A stretch of DNA of 64,000 bases from Ottelia alismoides (lineage: Eukaryota > Streptophyta > Magnoliopsida > Alismatales > Hydrocharitaceae): assembly GCA_037367405.1 (NCBI GenBank), contig JAZKJV010001868.1, positions 291,064 through 355,063 of the forward strand, in the 5' to 3' direction. The notes under the pieces are model-generated. The model searched no databases. It worked only from the letters and a program-made list of their open reading frames with translations, and was not told the DNA's origin. A program made the translations under genes and the position numbers. Shown here piece by piece: positions 11,381 through 24,216 of the stretch (position 1 is its first letter; each line of letters opens with the position of its first letter).

Positions 11381-13708
11381 ATGTTAGCTCATCCACCTCC
11401 TTTGAAATTGATGAGACATTGGTCTCTGTATCCACCAGGTTATTTCTTTTCGATCACACCCAAATCCTAAAAACCCTCTTCTGCCAGGCATCCTCCGACA
11501 TTCGCGGGAGACTCTCACCCAAGAATGAATCTGGTCCACTCTATGAATCCGATCTTCTCCATGAATAACAATCCTTTATATTCATATCATACATACATTC
11601 AACTGACCGAAGTCTCCACTCCGTCATATTTCCCACCTCTCGAGACATCAATTCCAACCGTCTTCACCCACGGATATAATACTTTATATTCTAATCATGA
11701 AGATCAAACAACTTTTAAGACTAATGACCAACCAAGACATCAACTGGCTTCATTTTATTCTTACAATATTGTTGGAACATGTCAACACTTCACAAATCCA
11801 CATTCTGATTTGACCTTCGGGAATAATATGGAAACCTGAACAAACCAAGTAGATTGGCTCGCACATGATGATCTTCCATCTTGGATTAACCGCGACAATC
11901 GCATCTTCAGATATGACACTCATACAATGGAATGGACTGATGATATAGACACACATGCACCCTGTATGACAACTTCACCATATGAGGGACTGATCACCAA
12001 TCACGAGAAGAATCTCTAGTCAACCCAATAGTACATGCCTGAGCCCAATATGTTAAGTATGAGACCTACTGCGCAGACTCCTTCCATGATTTTTTAGGAG
12101 AAAAATTCAGAGGATAACAATCATGCACAAGATATTCCGAGAGGATCTTCTCCCATCTCATACATGAAAATGGAATATGAAATGATTGGATCTCATGTTA
12201 AAAATCCCGAGGACACTCAGAAACCCACAAACCATGTACACCCTAGGGATGACTCCGACATCGATACCTCTGTAAATTACTCCCTTAGGTATGAATCCGA
12301 CTCTACACATCAAAATCCCTCCTCAACTGTGGAAAGCATTACATCTACACACCACACTGAAAAGACCAAAAAAATGAAAAACTAAAAAATACCCAAAAAA
12401 TTGAAAAACAAAAAAAACCATAAAAAGTGAAAGTGGAGAGGATTTGAAGAATTTGGATCATGCTCTGAGGGAATCACTGGATAAATGGGTTGATTTTTTA
12501 ACTTTCCTTGATACAGACCATTGAACACTTCCCCGACCTTGAAAATTTTATGAAGAGTAAATTAATGTCGAAAAAGTCAGGCATGAAGAGAACAAGTACT
12601 GAAAGACACATATGGTCAATGGTCACCTCATTGGTGGTGAGGAGAAAGACTAAGAGCCGAAGAGCAAAGAAGTTGCTTAGACTTGACTGCGAAATCAAAG
12701 ATACAACATTCACCCATGCCCAAATCAATGGCGACACCTCAATCAATATCCTCTCGACCTCCATGTTTGATAAGCTCAAACTCGTACCAATAAGGAAATC
12801 AAGAGACATCGTTCAACTAGATGGTCGATCTATACAATGGTGGAGAGGAACAATATCAGTCATCAATACATGCCAATGTGCTCCGCTTAAAGTGGACTTC
12901 ATGATCATCGATATTGAGCATCAAAGAGAATTCACCTAGTCTCCAATCATTCTCTGAAAACTGTTCTTAGCCTTAGCTAAAGAAACTATAGAGTGCGAGA
13001 TTCGGGAAATCAATTTTACTGCATTGGGAGCACTTCGATCTCATCCAATCTTTGAATAAACACGATATTCCAAGGCATCCCACAAAGCCGTCAACAGTCG
13101 TAACCATCAAGCGGTAAAAGAGCCCTATCCCGCTGCTACAATTGAGATAACAGCTGTTGAGCAGACCATTGGATCATAGACTCACCTCCCCCTTCCATTT
13201 CCCCCGACTTGGACCTCAATCACTACATTGACAAATCCTACGGATGGGCACCTGATGCATGAATTTTTGGTGCTCATGATGATGACACACAACCATGGGA
13301 TAACTCTGAGTAAGACAAGACCTTCTCTAACCACCTTGATCAAATGCATCTGATGTAGGAATGTACCAACATCAAGTCAATTGAGAACACGTACGTGGGA
13401 CGTCTGCTGACTAGGGAGGAATATTTCAATGGTTATTCATCTGAAGACCTGATTGTCAGCACCTCACTCCCAGGACATGCACCTTCACAAACAATGCAGA
13501 CCAAAGTTCACATTCCTACTGCTCCTTCATCTAGTCACTTATATGGCAAATCAATTAAGAAAGTTGCCTTCGACGTGCTGAAAAATGAATCTTCTAATGA
13601 TTCCTCATCAGGTCCGGATAAAGTAATCTTTATGAGTGAGCTCAGTTCGGCAGCTCTAACGTCCTATTTAAGCAAGCAATCGAATATCGACTCTTGTAGG
13701 ATGACTTA
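11381..13708 (+). pseudogene. Protease-only ORF of non-autonomous element C' (5' part)
   Basis: The ATG at 11381 sits where the B ORF starts relative to the leader. The N-terminal part (11381-12480) is in pieces with no recognisable Gag. A basic stretch TERHIWSMVT (near 12600) matches SERHILTMAT in the B protein, and a retropepsin-like domain follows (12680-12990): the DSGASI-type active site reads NGDTSINI, so the catalytic Asp is lost, and the second half keeps the V-DFMIID and PIIL blocks before a stop and a frameshift. Further decayed coding follows to 13708, where a Tekay element is inserted. The acidic Ser-rich tail continues at 23750-24116. No RT, RNase H or integrase is found before or after the insertion. 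Broken beyond function. Confidence 0.65.
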
Positions 13709-16064
13709 TGTAACGACCCCATTTCCTGGGCCGTCGGATCCTCCCATATCCGGATCTAGTTACTCAGCAATAATTTATTCAGCAATCACAACTAACATTC
13801 AGAAATATACTGCAAATAAAAATACTCGGAAGAAAGTATTTCAACACTTTTACATTCACAAAATAAAGTTCAGATGATACACTGTCCCACTATAACCATT
13901 ACATGTACATCGACTTGAAAGGAAAATATACAAAAGATTACTAACTACCTTAAAGAGTAAAGCTACTGTGGATGGCTGGATGTCTAGTATGTAAGCCGGA
14001 TGAATTTTTAAAGTCCTTACGATGGCTCACCGATACCTGTTGGGTTTTCCATTAATCATAGGATAAAAATTAGCGAATGCTAAGTAACGAAGAAGAGAAA
14101 AGCAAACAAATTGTGTAATTTTTCAAAACTTGATATCACAACAATTTCATTCCTTTTCATTAATTAAAGTCCTATTCCTTTCTATTCCACATCAGGGATT
14201 AGTCCAGGGGAACCCCACCATTCTTGGACTCTGAAGCTGTGGATGCTTCGGGATTGGAGATTGTGTTGATCTTGGTAAGCTTATGCTGCCGCACGTCGCC
14301 TCAACCAATCCTCCAATACTACCCTGACAATTTCCTTTTCTTTTATAAAACAGGGTCTCAACCCTCAGCCTGGAAAAACAAATGAGCACACCGTCCTCGA
14401 GGACTCGGTTGCTTAAAACTTCAGGCTAACATGTAATCATATAACCTAGCGGCTTTAAATACATGTTATCGTGACCAAGCTGCTATTGAACCACCCGTGC
14501 CTCCACATGGCACGACCACATCTTCCGTCGTTCCAACCCGAATATATTGGATCCCGGTACCACGCGTTGCAAAACATTCATTTCGTGCGCACTTATCATA
14601 ACAAGGCAACCGTGTACCACCTAGGTAGGGAAACGCCAATACGGATTCCTTCCGACAAACCTATAGGTTGCATGCCCGACCTGTAGTACTACTCCCAGTC
14701 ATCCTTAACGTGACACACGATCCTTTTCAGGATCCAACTCAAACCACATCAATTCACATGATGTAATTCTTTCATTAAGTCTTCGATTTGCATAATCAAC
14801 AATACTTAGTATAGACTCAGGTATATATTATTCATAAGCATATATACTCATATTTATGCCTGTTTTAACTCCCAGACCCAAACTTTCAAAGCCAACGTAT
14901 CAATTTGATGCATAATCCTTATTTTAGTGGGAATCACAAAGCAATTCTTCAGACTTTTTTCAAAAATAGCCAAAATTAGGATTCTTCGTAGTAAAGAACA
15001 CAAAATCAAGAATTTCAATAATTTCTTATGAAAACCCAACAACAAAAGGAAGGATTTCGTTACCTAATCGAGCTCTCTCTCGTGTATGCAAGGCTTTATC
15101 GAGTTTCGTTTTTAGAAAGGCTATTTTAAGGCTCCTGAAAAGATCGAATTTCATTTTTCGTATCAAAATGCTAAGAACACGATAAGAATGCGAAGAACGC
15201 AAAGAACATGAAGAACATCAAGAATATATTTTCTCTTAAAAATTTTGGCAGAGTTTCCCTTTATATCGGGACATATTTCTCGGAAAATTTCGGCAGAGTT
15301 TCCCCTTATATCAGGACATATTTCAAAATAAAATGAAAAGAGTTTCCTCTATAAAATCAATCGAGAGGAAAATAACAACAAAATTGAAAGAATATACTCA
15401 ACAACAAGAGATGAAGAACCGGTAGACACCACACATCTTAGGTGAGTGAACGTGTGACGAATGGGTCACTGACGTGCATAGCCGCCCGCACCTAAGTAGG
15501 GTATTACATAGATTTCTCCATCAAAATAACTATAAAAGCATAATACGAAGAATAGAAACATAAACGATGGAGAATCGGTAGACACCACGCGTCTTAGATG
15601 AGTGAACGTGTGACGAATCACAGGGTCACTGACGTGAATAGCGGCCCATGGTTTAGCGGCCCATGGTTTTGGCCCATGGTTTTAGCCAAAACTTATCCCA
15701 AACTTGGAGCTTAAGTTAGAACATTCTAGAGGATTCTAGATTCGCTAATGACACTTAATTAACACTAATCGTGATTAACTTTCACTAATCGCGATTTAAC
15801 TTTCGCGGCTTACGCTTATCTTTTGTTAACTATTGATTAGTGTTTACTAATGATCATTAGCGGCTTTCAATCGTCATTAATTTCTTTAATCATGTTTAAT
15901 TAGTCTTAATGACAGTCATTGTGGATTAATGACTTCTCTTTCTTCGGAAAATCATAACAATTCGAAACGAAGTCCGATTCACACGAAACAATTTGTTGGT
16001 TTTCTCTTGACGAGCCGGATCTTATTATATAGGATCCGAGATATGCCAAGTTCAAGGCTTTACA
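13709..16064 (-). repeat. Tekay 3' LTR (2356 bp, internally deleted)
   Basis: Nearly identical to the right LTR except for a missing segment of about 350 bp at about 15641-15645. At the junction the motif GCGGCCCATGGTTT appears three times here but once in the other LTR. It contains two 45-bp repeats (15241-15285, 15286-15324) and a longer duplicated unit around GTGAACGTGTGACGAATCAC (15444 and 15602). Confidence 0.92.
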
Positions 16065-16208
16065 ATTATAACAACCTTAAAGGAAGTCTCGTCCTCGAGA
16101 CTAGAAATGCAGGCATAACAACCTTAAAGAGGATTGAAACCATAACAACCTTAAAGAGAATGAACGTCATGTCATTTAAAATGAACATATACATAATACA
16201 TAATGTTA
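16065..16208 (-). other. Tekay 3' untranslated strip and decayed polypurine region
   Basis: Between the pol stop and the 3' LTR. Chromoviruses usually have a G-rich purine tract here. Instead the strand reads CTTTAAGGTTGTTAT next to the LTR, and the + strand motif ATAACAACCTTAAAG occurs three times (16068, 16115 and 16142). A palindromic GTCTCGAGGACGAGAC is also present (16087-16102). Confidence 0.6.
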
Positions 16209-19200
16209 TCATTCAAACAAGTACGGGTATTTCTCTCTCATTTCTACCTCAGGTTCCCATGTGGCTTCTTCAAACTCTTGGTTTCTCCACAATACTTTAA
16301 CTAGAGGCACCTCTTTGTTTCTCAACTTCTTGATATCCCTTTCAAGTGTTTGCACAGGTATCTCTTGGTATGTCAAGTCTGGCTCAACATGTAAATCATC
16401 ATAACTTATCTTATGCTCTGGATCCCTAATGCACTTTCTCAGATTTGATACATGAAATACATCATGTATTGCCGAAAGATGTGGAGGAAGTGCAAGTCTA
16501 TAGGTAACTTTTCCAATCCGTTGAATAATTTCAATGGGACCCACGAACCTGGGTGCTAACTTCCCATGCAAGCCAAACCTCTGAACACCCTTTATAGGTG
16601 ATACTTTGAGAAATACAAAGTCACCTACCTCAAATTCAAGGTCTCTTCGCCTGGTATCACTATAACTTTTCTGGCGACTCTGAGCAGTTAATAGTCTTTT
16701 TCTAGCAAGTTCTACAGCTTCCCGTGTCTCCTGAAGTCTATCTGAATCATAAAGATTCTTTATTCCGACCTCTTGCCAACACAAAGGAGTAGTACACTTT
16801 CGTCCATATAGTGCTTCAAATGCTGCCATGCCAATACTTGTATGGTAACTATTATTGTAGATGAATTCTACAAGAGGCAAATGTTTAATCCACGATCCCT
16901 TCCATTCTAAGGCACATGCTTGTAGCATATCCTCTAGTGTTTGAATCGTACGTTCTGACTGACCATCTGTTTGTGGATGATATGCTGTACTCAAGCATAG
17001 TTGTGTACCTAAAGCTTTCACGAAGTTCTCCTAATAGTGTGAGGTGAATCGTGAATCTTGATCAGAAACTACTTCCTTCGGGATACCATGGAGGCGAATC
17101 ACATGTGTAATATATAACTCAGCAAGCTTGTCTGGAGTGAAAGATAAACTTATCAGAATGAAGTGTGCTACCTTTGTCAGACGATCTATTATAATCCAGA
17201 TACTATCTTTACTACAAGTCGTCTGAGGTAAGCCAGTAATGAAATCCATGGAAATGCTTTCCCATTTCCATTCAGGTATAGGGAGGGGTTGCAATAATCC
17301 TAGTGGCTTTTGGTGTGAAGACTTTACCTGCTGGCAAGTGAAACATGAATTCACAAACTCAGCAACATCTTTCTTCATTCCAGGCCACCAAAAGTATGAA
17401 TGAAGATCCTTATACATCTTCGTAATTCCTGGATGAATAGATAATCTAGAACAATGAGCTTCTCATAAGATGTCTTTCCTTAGTTCAGGTGTGTTTGGTA
17501 CACAAACTCTGTGATGATTATACAGTAAACCATCTTGTATCTGGAATCCCTCTATCTCATTCTTCTTAAGTTGTTGTTTCAAGTCTTTAAGGATTGGATC
17601 ATCCTCCTGTCCTTTCTTTATTTTATCCCATATTTCTGGTTTGTATCGATGAGGAATGGTTATAGTATCAGCACTACTATCAAATGGTTTCCATTCACTT
17701 AACGTTGATAGTAAACCCCAGAAGTGGATAACACTCACTAACCCAGGTGAATAAGTTTTTCTGCTGAGGGCATCTGCTACGACGTTCCCCTTACCAGGGT
17801 GGTAGGAGATAGTGCAATCATAGTCTTTCAACAACTCTAGCCATCGTCTCTGTCTCATATTGAGTTCCTTCTGATCAAATAGATATTTCAAGCTTTTATG
17901 ATCGGTGAAGATTTCAAAAGTAATACCATACAGGTAGTGTCTCCATATCTTTAAAGCGAAAACTACGACAGCTAATTCAAGGTCATGTGTTGGGTAGTTC
18001 TTCTCATGTGTCCTGAGCTGTCGTGATGCATACGTAACTACCTTACCATGTTGCATAAGAACCACCCCAAGTCCTTCTTTAGATGCGTCAGTGTACACTG
18101 TAAATCCTTCACTCCCGGAGGGTAGAGTAAGGATGGGTGCAGATGTTAGGCATTCTTTCAGTGTCTGAAAACTAGCTTCACATGTATCAGACCATAAGAA
18201 TGGGACCTCCTTTTGAGTTAGTCTAGTCATTGGCAATGCTATCCGTGAAAAGTCCTTCACGAATCTTCTATAATATCCAGCTAAACCCAGAAAAGATCGT
18301 ATTTCTGTGACAGTCTTCGGGCGTTCCCAACTCATCACCTCACTAACCTTTGTAGGATCAACTGATATACCTTCCCCAGAAATAACATGGCCTAAGAAAG
18401 ATACTTCAGATAGCCAGAAGTCACATTTGCTATATTTAGCATACAATTTGTTCTTCCTTAGAGTTTCAAGTGCCTTCCTGAGATGATGTTCATGCAGATA
18501 CTTATCCTTTGAGTAAATAAGCACATCATCAATAAAGACTACTATAAAGTGATCTAAGAACTCCTTGAATACTCTATTCATGAGATCCATGAAGGCTGCT
18601 GGGGCATTTGTTAGTCCAAAAGGCATAACTAAGAATTTATAATGCCCGTATCTAGTTCAAAAAGTTGTCTTAGGAATATCTGTATCTTTAATTTTCAACT
18701 AATGGTATCCAGATCTTAAATCAATCTTGGAATACACAGTTGAACCTTGTAACTGATCAAAGAGATCATCTATTCTTGGCATATGATACTTGTTCTTTAT
18801 TGTCCTCTTGTTTAGTTGTCTATAGTCAATGCACAACCGCATCGACCCATCCTTTTTCATAACAAATAAGACAGGTGCACCCCATAATGAAGTACTAGGA
18901 CGAATGAATCCTTTATCTAATAGTTGCAATTGTACCTTTAACTCTCGTAACTCAGCTGGTGCCATCCTATACGGAGGGATAGAGATAGGCTGAGTATCAG
19001 GTATGAGAGAGATTTCAAATTCAATCTCTCCTCAGGTGGTAATCCGGGTAGTTCCTCTGGAAATACATCAGTAAACTCGCACACTATAGGCACATCTTCT
19101 ATCATTCATTCTGAACCTAATGTAGTGGATACATAAGCTAAATAACCTTGGTACCCTTGCTCTAACAACTGTTGTGCCTTCAATGTAGAGATATATTTGA

Positions 19201-19500
19201 TATTATCATTGGATGTCTTTCCAATGAACTGGAACTCTATCGAGTTAGGAAGGTGAAATGTTACTGTCTTCTGGAAACAATCAAGACATGCATGATGCCT
19301 TTCTAACCAATCCATTCCTAGTATAAGATCAAAGTCCTCCATTTCGATTAGTAGTAGTGAAACAGGTAACTGATGTCCCGCTATCAGTTTATACAATTAT
19401 CCAGGATTTCTCGGATTATAAATACTTGTCCTCCTGGTCCCTTGATCAGATAGGACTGTTGTACTTCTACTGGTATCTTACCCAAAGTGGGTACTAACCG
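16209..19500 (-). pseudogene. pol: Tekay pol: protease, RT, RNase H, integrase, chromodomain
   Basis: The polyprotein reads from the PR domain (DLILGMDWL near 19300) through RT (start near 18965, active site FIDDVLIYS at 18510-18536), RNase H (TDAS, then HDLELAVV, then TDHKSL), the integrase zinc region (C-x2-C near 17345), integrase core ([25 protein letters not shown]) and a chromodomain ([19 protein letters not shown], about 16209-16367) that would guide insertion to marked chromatin. Damage: TGA right after the gag frame, a frameshift near 19398, a stop near 19108, a frameshift near 19030, then in-frame TAG, TGA, TGA and TAG at about 18699, 18650, 17463 and 17031. All motifs I checked are intact between breaks, so decay is recent. 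Without the breaks it would be about 1,100 residues. Confidence 0.92.
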
Positions 19501-20850
19501 TCAAGCAATAAATGAATGTGAAGCACCAGAATCAAATAAGGCATGTACTGAAAAGCCATGAATAGTAACGGTACCTCGTACGATTGTGCCTGAGTGGTAG
19601 GCTTGTTCCTCAGTAATTGCATTGAGCTGGCCATTAGGAATAGGCAAGCTAGAACCTGCAACACTTTGTGGTGGTTGTTGTCTAGGAGACGCTCCTTGTG
19701 AGCCTCGACCTCTACCATGTCTTCCTCCATGTGTTGCTCCATTGCTCGAGGTGGATGTTATACTATTAATTGGGGTTGATTTAAACCCTGAACCTCTTAA
19801 CTTCGAACAATCTTTCTTGATGTGGCCTTCCTGATGACAGTAAAAACACACACGTGCTCCTGTTTGAGCTGAAGATCCAACTACAGAGGTGCTAGCTCCT
19901 GCTGTTGAGTCGCGGGGATATAGTGGAGGTCTAGAGAAACCCCTTCTTCCTGATAATTCCTGACCCAAGGTCTGTGGTGAGCTTATATTGGAACCGGTTG
20001 GATGATAGCGACGATCTCTACAATTATAATGTGCCTTTCTTTTGGATGGTCCACCATTAAAGTGGAAACTTCTTCTTTGGCGGTTTTCATCCCTCTCCAT
20101 CTCAATACGAGAGGCGATGTCTATTGCTTCATCTATGGTTGTGGCTCTAAAACCAGCAAGCTTTTCTCGTAGATCTCCCTGAAGACCTCTAACAAATTTG
20201 GTAAGACACTCTTGTGGTGAAGCTTCTAGAGCTGGTGAGTACCGTAGTAGCTCAGTAAAGTGGATATGATAATCTCGTACAATCTTAGAACCCTGATTCA
20301 GAGAAGCCAACTCTCTCCTCTTTAATTCTTCCCAATGAGAGGGACAGAAGTGAGCTCGGAACCTCTCTTTGAAGATATCCCATGGAATAGGATCTGCTAA
20401 CTTCTTGAAAATTGCTCTCCACCATCGTCTTGCATAGTCTGCTAGGGAGTAATCAGCAAAGTGCACCCAAGTATCTGCTGGTGCGTGTATTATTCTCAAC
20501 ATCCTACTGACGTCATCAAGCCATAATTCAGCCTCAGCAGGTGTCTCTACACCTTTGAATTGAGGAAATTTTCCCTTTCGGTAATTATCTAGTAATGTTT
20601 GGTGTCTAAGAAGGGCCTTCTCCATTGCTCCTTCAACCGGGGTAGGAGCAGACTCAGTTGAAGGATGGTAACTAGATTCTTCCTCAGAAAGATGGACGGA
20701 ACCTTCAATCCTAGCATCCGCAGGCTTAGATGCCTCAGGTCTCTCAGCCTGTGCATTGAGCCTCTCCTCCAATGCTTGTTGCCTTTGCCCCATGTCTTGG
20801 AGCATTGTCATCATAGCTGCTAATTGTCTAGACATGTCTTGGTCTGCCAT
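19501..20850 (-). CDS. gag: Tekay Gag with CCHC zinc knuckle, running into protease start
   Basis: The ATG at 20850 opens a frame of 449 codons to the TGA at 19501. An alternative non-ATG start lies 24 bases upstream. The order is an N-terminal helical Gln-rich part (MMTMLQDMGQRQQALEERL), the capsid-like retrotransposon gag domain (around W-L-D-D, then YARRWW, then F+ERFRAHF), a basic linker, one zinc knuckle CFYCHQEGHIKKDC (19807-19848), a Gly/Arg-rich stretch, and the first half of the retropepsin ending DSGASHSFIA, with the catalytic Asp kept. The frame ends at a TGA that looks like a mutated CGA (Arg), after which homology goes on in the same frame. Gag itself is intact and could still form particles. 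In the family Gag and Pol are one frame. Confidence 0.9.
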   Translation of the reverse strand: MADQDMSRQLAAMMTMLQDMGQRQQALEERLNAQAERPEASKPADARIEGSVHLSEEESSYHPSTESAPTPVEGAMEKALLRHQTLLDNYRKGKFPQFKGVETPAEAELWLDDVSRMLRIIHAPADTWVHFADYSLADYARRWWRAIFKKLADPIPWDIFKERFRAHFCPSHWEELKRRELASLNQGSKIVRDYHIHFTELLRYSPALEASPQECLTKFVRGLQGDLREKLAGFRATTIDEAIDIASRIEMERDENRQRRSFHFNGGPSKRKAHYNCRDRRYHPTGSNISSPQTLGQELSGRRGFSRPPLYPRDSTAGASTSVVGSSAQTGARVCFYCHQEGHIKKDCSKLRGSGFKSTPINSITSTSSNGATHGGRHGRGRGSQGASPRQQPPQSVAGSSLPIPNGQLNAITEEQAYHSGTIVRGTVTIHGFSVHALFDSGASHSFIA

Positions 20851-21033
20851 GATCCTGGGATGAGTCAAGGTCAAAGGTCAGATCATATATGTCTTAGCAT
20901 GATGTACATAAGGAACAATGACTTGTGAATGGTACTGCAGTCATTTATTAAGATCAAAGGATCTTAATACAACCTTAGTTTCTGAATACCGCTAATAGTT
21001 ATTAATTACTAAATAAATTACTGGAGTAACCAA
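20851..21033 (-). other. Tekay 5' leader
   Basis: Noncoding strip between the primer site and the gag ATG. Confidence 0.6.
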
Positions 21034-21045
21034 GCTCTGATACCA
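21034..21045 (-). other. Primer binding site, tRNA-iMet type
   Basis: On the minus strand it reads TGGTATCAGAGC, three bases after the LTR end. This is the standard initiator-Met primer site of plant LTR elements. Confidence 0.92.
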
Positions 21046-21048
21046 ATC

Positions 21049-23744
21049 TGTAACAACCCCGTTTCCTGGGCCGTCGAATCCTCCCATATCCGGATCTGGT
21101 GACTCAGCAACAATTTATTCAGCAATCACAACTAACATTCAGAAATATACTGCAAATAAAAATACTCGGAAGAAATTATTTCAACACTTTTCCATTCACA
21201 AAATAAAGTTCAGATGATACACTGTCCCACTATAACCATTACATGTACATCGGCTTGAAAGGAAAATATACAAAAGATTACTAACTACCTTAAAGAGTAA
21301 AGCTACTGTGGATGGCTGGATGTCTAGTATGTAAGCCGGATGAATTTTTAAAGTCCTTACGATGGCTCACCGATACCTGTTGGATTTTCCATAAATCATA
21401 GGATAAAAATTAGCGAATGCTAAGTAACGAAGAAGAGAAAAGTAAACAAATTGTGTAATTTTTCAAAACTTGATATCACAAAAATTTCATTCCTTTTCAT
21501 TAATTTAAGTCCTATTCCTTTTTATTCCACATCAGGGATTAGTCCAGGGGAACCCCAACATTCTTGGACTCCGAAGCTGTGGATGCTTCGGGATTGGAGA
21601 TTGTGTTGATCTTGGTAAGCTTATGCCGCCGCACGTCGCCTCAACCAATCCTCCAATACTACCCTGACAATTTCCTTTTCTTTTATTAAATAGGGTCTCA
21701 ACCCTCAGCCTGGAAAAACAAATGAGCACACCGTCCTCGAGGACTCGGTTGCCTAAAACCTCAGGCTAACATGTAATCATATAACCTAGCGGCTTTAAAT
21801 ACATGTTATCGTGACCCGGCCGCTATTGAACCACCCGTGCCTCCACATGGCAGGACCACATCTTCCGTCGTTCCAACCCGAATATATTGGCTCCCGGTAC
21901 CACGCGTTGCAAAACATTCATTTTGTGCGCACTTATCATAACAGGGCAACCGTGTACCACCTAGGTAGGGAAACGCTAATACAGGTTCCTTCCGACAAAC
22001 CTACAGGTTGCATGCCCAACCTGTAGTACTACTCCCAGTCATCCTTAACGTGACACACGATCCTTTTCAGGATCCAACTCAAACCACATCAATTCACATG
22101 ATGTAATTCTTTCATTAAGTCTTCGATTTGCATAATCAACAATACTTAGTATAGACTCACGTATATATTATTCATAAGCATATATACTCGTATTTATGCC
22201 TGTTTTAACTCCCAGACCCAAACTTTCAAATCCAACGTATCAATTTGATGCGTAATCCTTATTTTAGTGGTAATCACAAAGCAATTCTTCAGACTTTTTC
22301 AAAAATAGCCAAAATTAGGGTTCTTCGTAGTAAAGAACACAAAATCAAGAATTTCAATAATTTCCTATGAAAACCCAACAACAAAAGGAAGGATTTCGTT
22401 ACCTAATTGAGCTCTCTCTCATGTATGCAAGGCTTTATCGAGTTTCGTTTTTAGAAAGGCTATTTTAAGGCTCCTGAAAAGATCGAATTTCATTTTTCGT
22501 ATCAAAACGCTAAGAACATGTTAAGAATGCAAAGAACGCGAAGAACACGAAGAACGTCAAGAACATATTTTCTCTTAAAATTTTGGCAAAGTTTCCCCTT
22601 ATATCGGGACATATTTCTCGGAAAATTTCGGCAGAGTTTCCCCTTATATCGGGACATATTTCAAAATAAAACGAAAAGAGTTTCCCTTATAAAATCAATC
22701 GAGAGGAAAATAACAATGAAACTGAAAGAATATACTCAACAACAAGAGATGAAGAACCGGTAGACACCACACATCTTAGGTGAGTGAACGTGTGACGAAT
22801 CACAGGGTCACTGACGTGCATAGCCGCCCGCACCAAAGTAGGGTATTACACAGATTTCTCCATCAAAATAACTATAAAAGCATAATGCGAAGAATAGAAA
22901 CATAAACGATGGAGAATCGGTAGACACCGCGCGTCTTAGATGAGTGAACGTGTGACGAATCACAGGGTCACTGACGTGAATAGCCGCCCGCACCTAAGTA
23001 GGGTGTTACACAGATTTCTCCTCGAACCACAATAGGAAAACGAATCGAAAAGAAAGATGAATCAAGAACAAAACTTGGAATAACAAGAGTCTGAATTGAA
23101 AGCCTAGCTTACGAAGCAACTAAGAGAGGATCATACCTTTCTCCTCCTCGTTCTTCCGGCAGCGCTTCGCTAGCGCTCCTCCCTCGCCTCCCACTCCTCC
23201 TCCCAACCTCTCGACCCTAGCCCTTGGGGTGGTGATGCTAGTGGAAGTTGTAGAGAATGAATGGGTAGGGGGGGGTCTATTTATAGGCCCCAGAAAACCA
23301 CTAACCATGGTTAGAAAACCATGGTTTAGACCTTAACCATGATTTAGCGGCCCATGGTTTTAGCCAAAACTTATCCCAAACTTGGAGCTTAAGTTAGAAC
23401 ATTCTAGAGGATTCTAGATTCGCTAATGACACTTAATTAACACTAATCGTGATTAACTTTCACTAATCGCGATTTAACTTTCGCGGCTTACGCTTATCTT
23501 TGGTTAACTATTGATTAGTGTTTACTAATGATCATTAGCAGCTTTCAATCGTCACTAATTTCTTTAATCATGTTTAATTAGTCTTAATGACAGTCATTAT
23601 AGATTAATGACTTCTATTTCTTCGGAAAATCATAACAATTCGAAATGAAGTCCGATTCACACGAAACAAATTTTGTTAGTTTTCTCTTGATGAGCCGGAT
23701 CTTATTATATAGGATCCGAGATATGCCAAGTTCAAGGATTTACA
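21049..23744 (-). repeat. Tekay 5' LTR (2696 bp)
   Basis: The complete version of the LTR. It holds the 45-bp repeats near 22574-22660 and two copies of a unit of about 160 bp (22750-22861, 22912-23021) with GTGTGACGAATCACAGGGTCACTGACG. A TATA-like CTATTTATAGGCC lies near 23277-23289 in + orientation. On the element strand it does not read as a clear promoter. Confidence 0.92.
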
Positions 23745-23749
23745 ACTTC

Positions 23750-24116
23750 TGCCCCTTACTACTATTTCTCGAGAGCCAACTCTCCAGATCTCATTAAATA
23801 TATCTAAATAATCTCTTATGACCATACTGAGATTGGTGCTTCAGAGTATTCATCATCCGAGGATCAGGTGATTTACCACAAGAATAAGCACATCTTGATG
23901 AAGCAGCTTAAGAACAATAATATCTGGAATGCATTCACCTTCCAATACTATTCTTCTGAGGATAACTCCGATGATGGCTGGGAATCATCTGATTCATATG
24001 CTTCATCCCCTTCCCATCAATACACTCTCCAACATAATTATTACGAAGATAACACAAATGATGGCTCGGACTCAACTGCCTCATCTTCTTTCAATCATTA
24101 TGACCTCTCGCCATAG
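23750..24116 (+). pseudogene. Acidic Ser-rich tail of the C' ORF (3' part)
   Basis: Host ORF resumes after the Tekay element. It is rich in Ser, Asp, Glu and Tyr with repeated phrases (YSSEDNSDDGWESSD, YYEDNTNDGSDSTASSS). The position and composition parallel the acidic C-terminal tail of the B ORF. It is an 82-codon open stretch at 23868-24116 with upstream decay. No known domain. Confidence 0.5.
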
Positions 24117-24216
24117 GCTCACAAAAAGACATGCTGAAAAATTCCTTAATCATCGGCACCCTCCCCTCCCGACCCCATCGGTTCCCTTGTACTTCTTCTT
24201 CCTCTTATTCGACCAA

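Larger units (their letters stand above)
13709..23744 (-). mobile_element. Tekay/Del-type Ty3/gypsy chromovirus, full length
   Basis: LTRs at 13709-16064 and 21049-23744 flank a gag-pol on the minus strand. LTRs begin TGTAAC and end TTACA on the + strand. Target duplication is ACTTA (13704-13708) against ACTTC (23745-23749), 4 of 5. The tRNA-iMet-type primer site sits just inside the right LTR. The domain order Gag-PR-RT-RH-IN-chromodomain and the EATWE chromodomain mark a chromovirus. High similarity between its LTRs shows it is one of the younger insertions. It interrupts the C' ORF in antisense. Confidence 0.93.

Noticed and set aside
6621..13708. The 6621 LTR as 5' LTR of the element holding the ORF at 11381
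   Set aside because: TGCAT occurs on both sides of 6621-10568 and no primer site follows, so it is a solo LTR. The primer site at 5895 belongs to the ORF's element.
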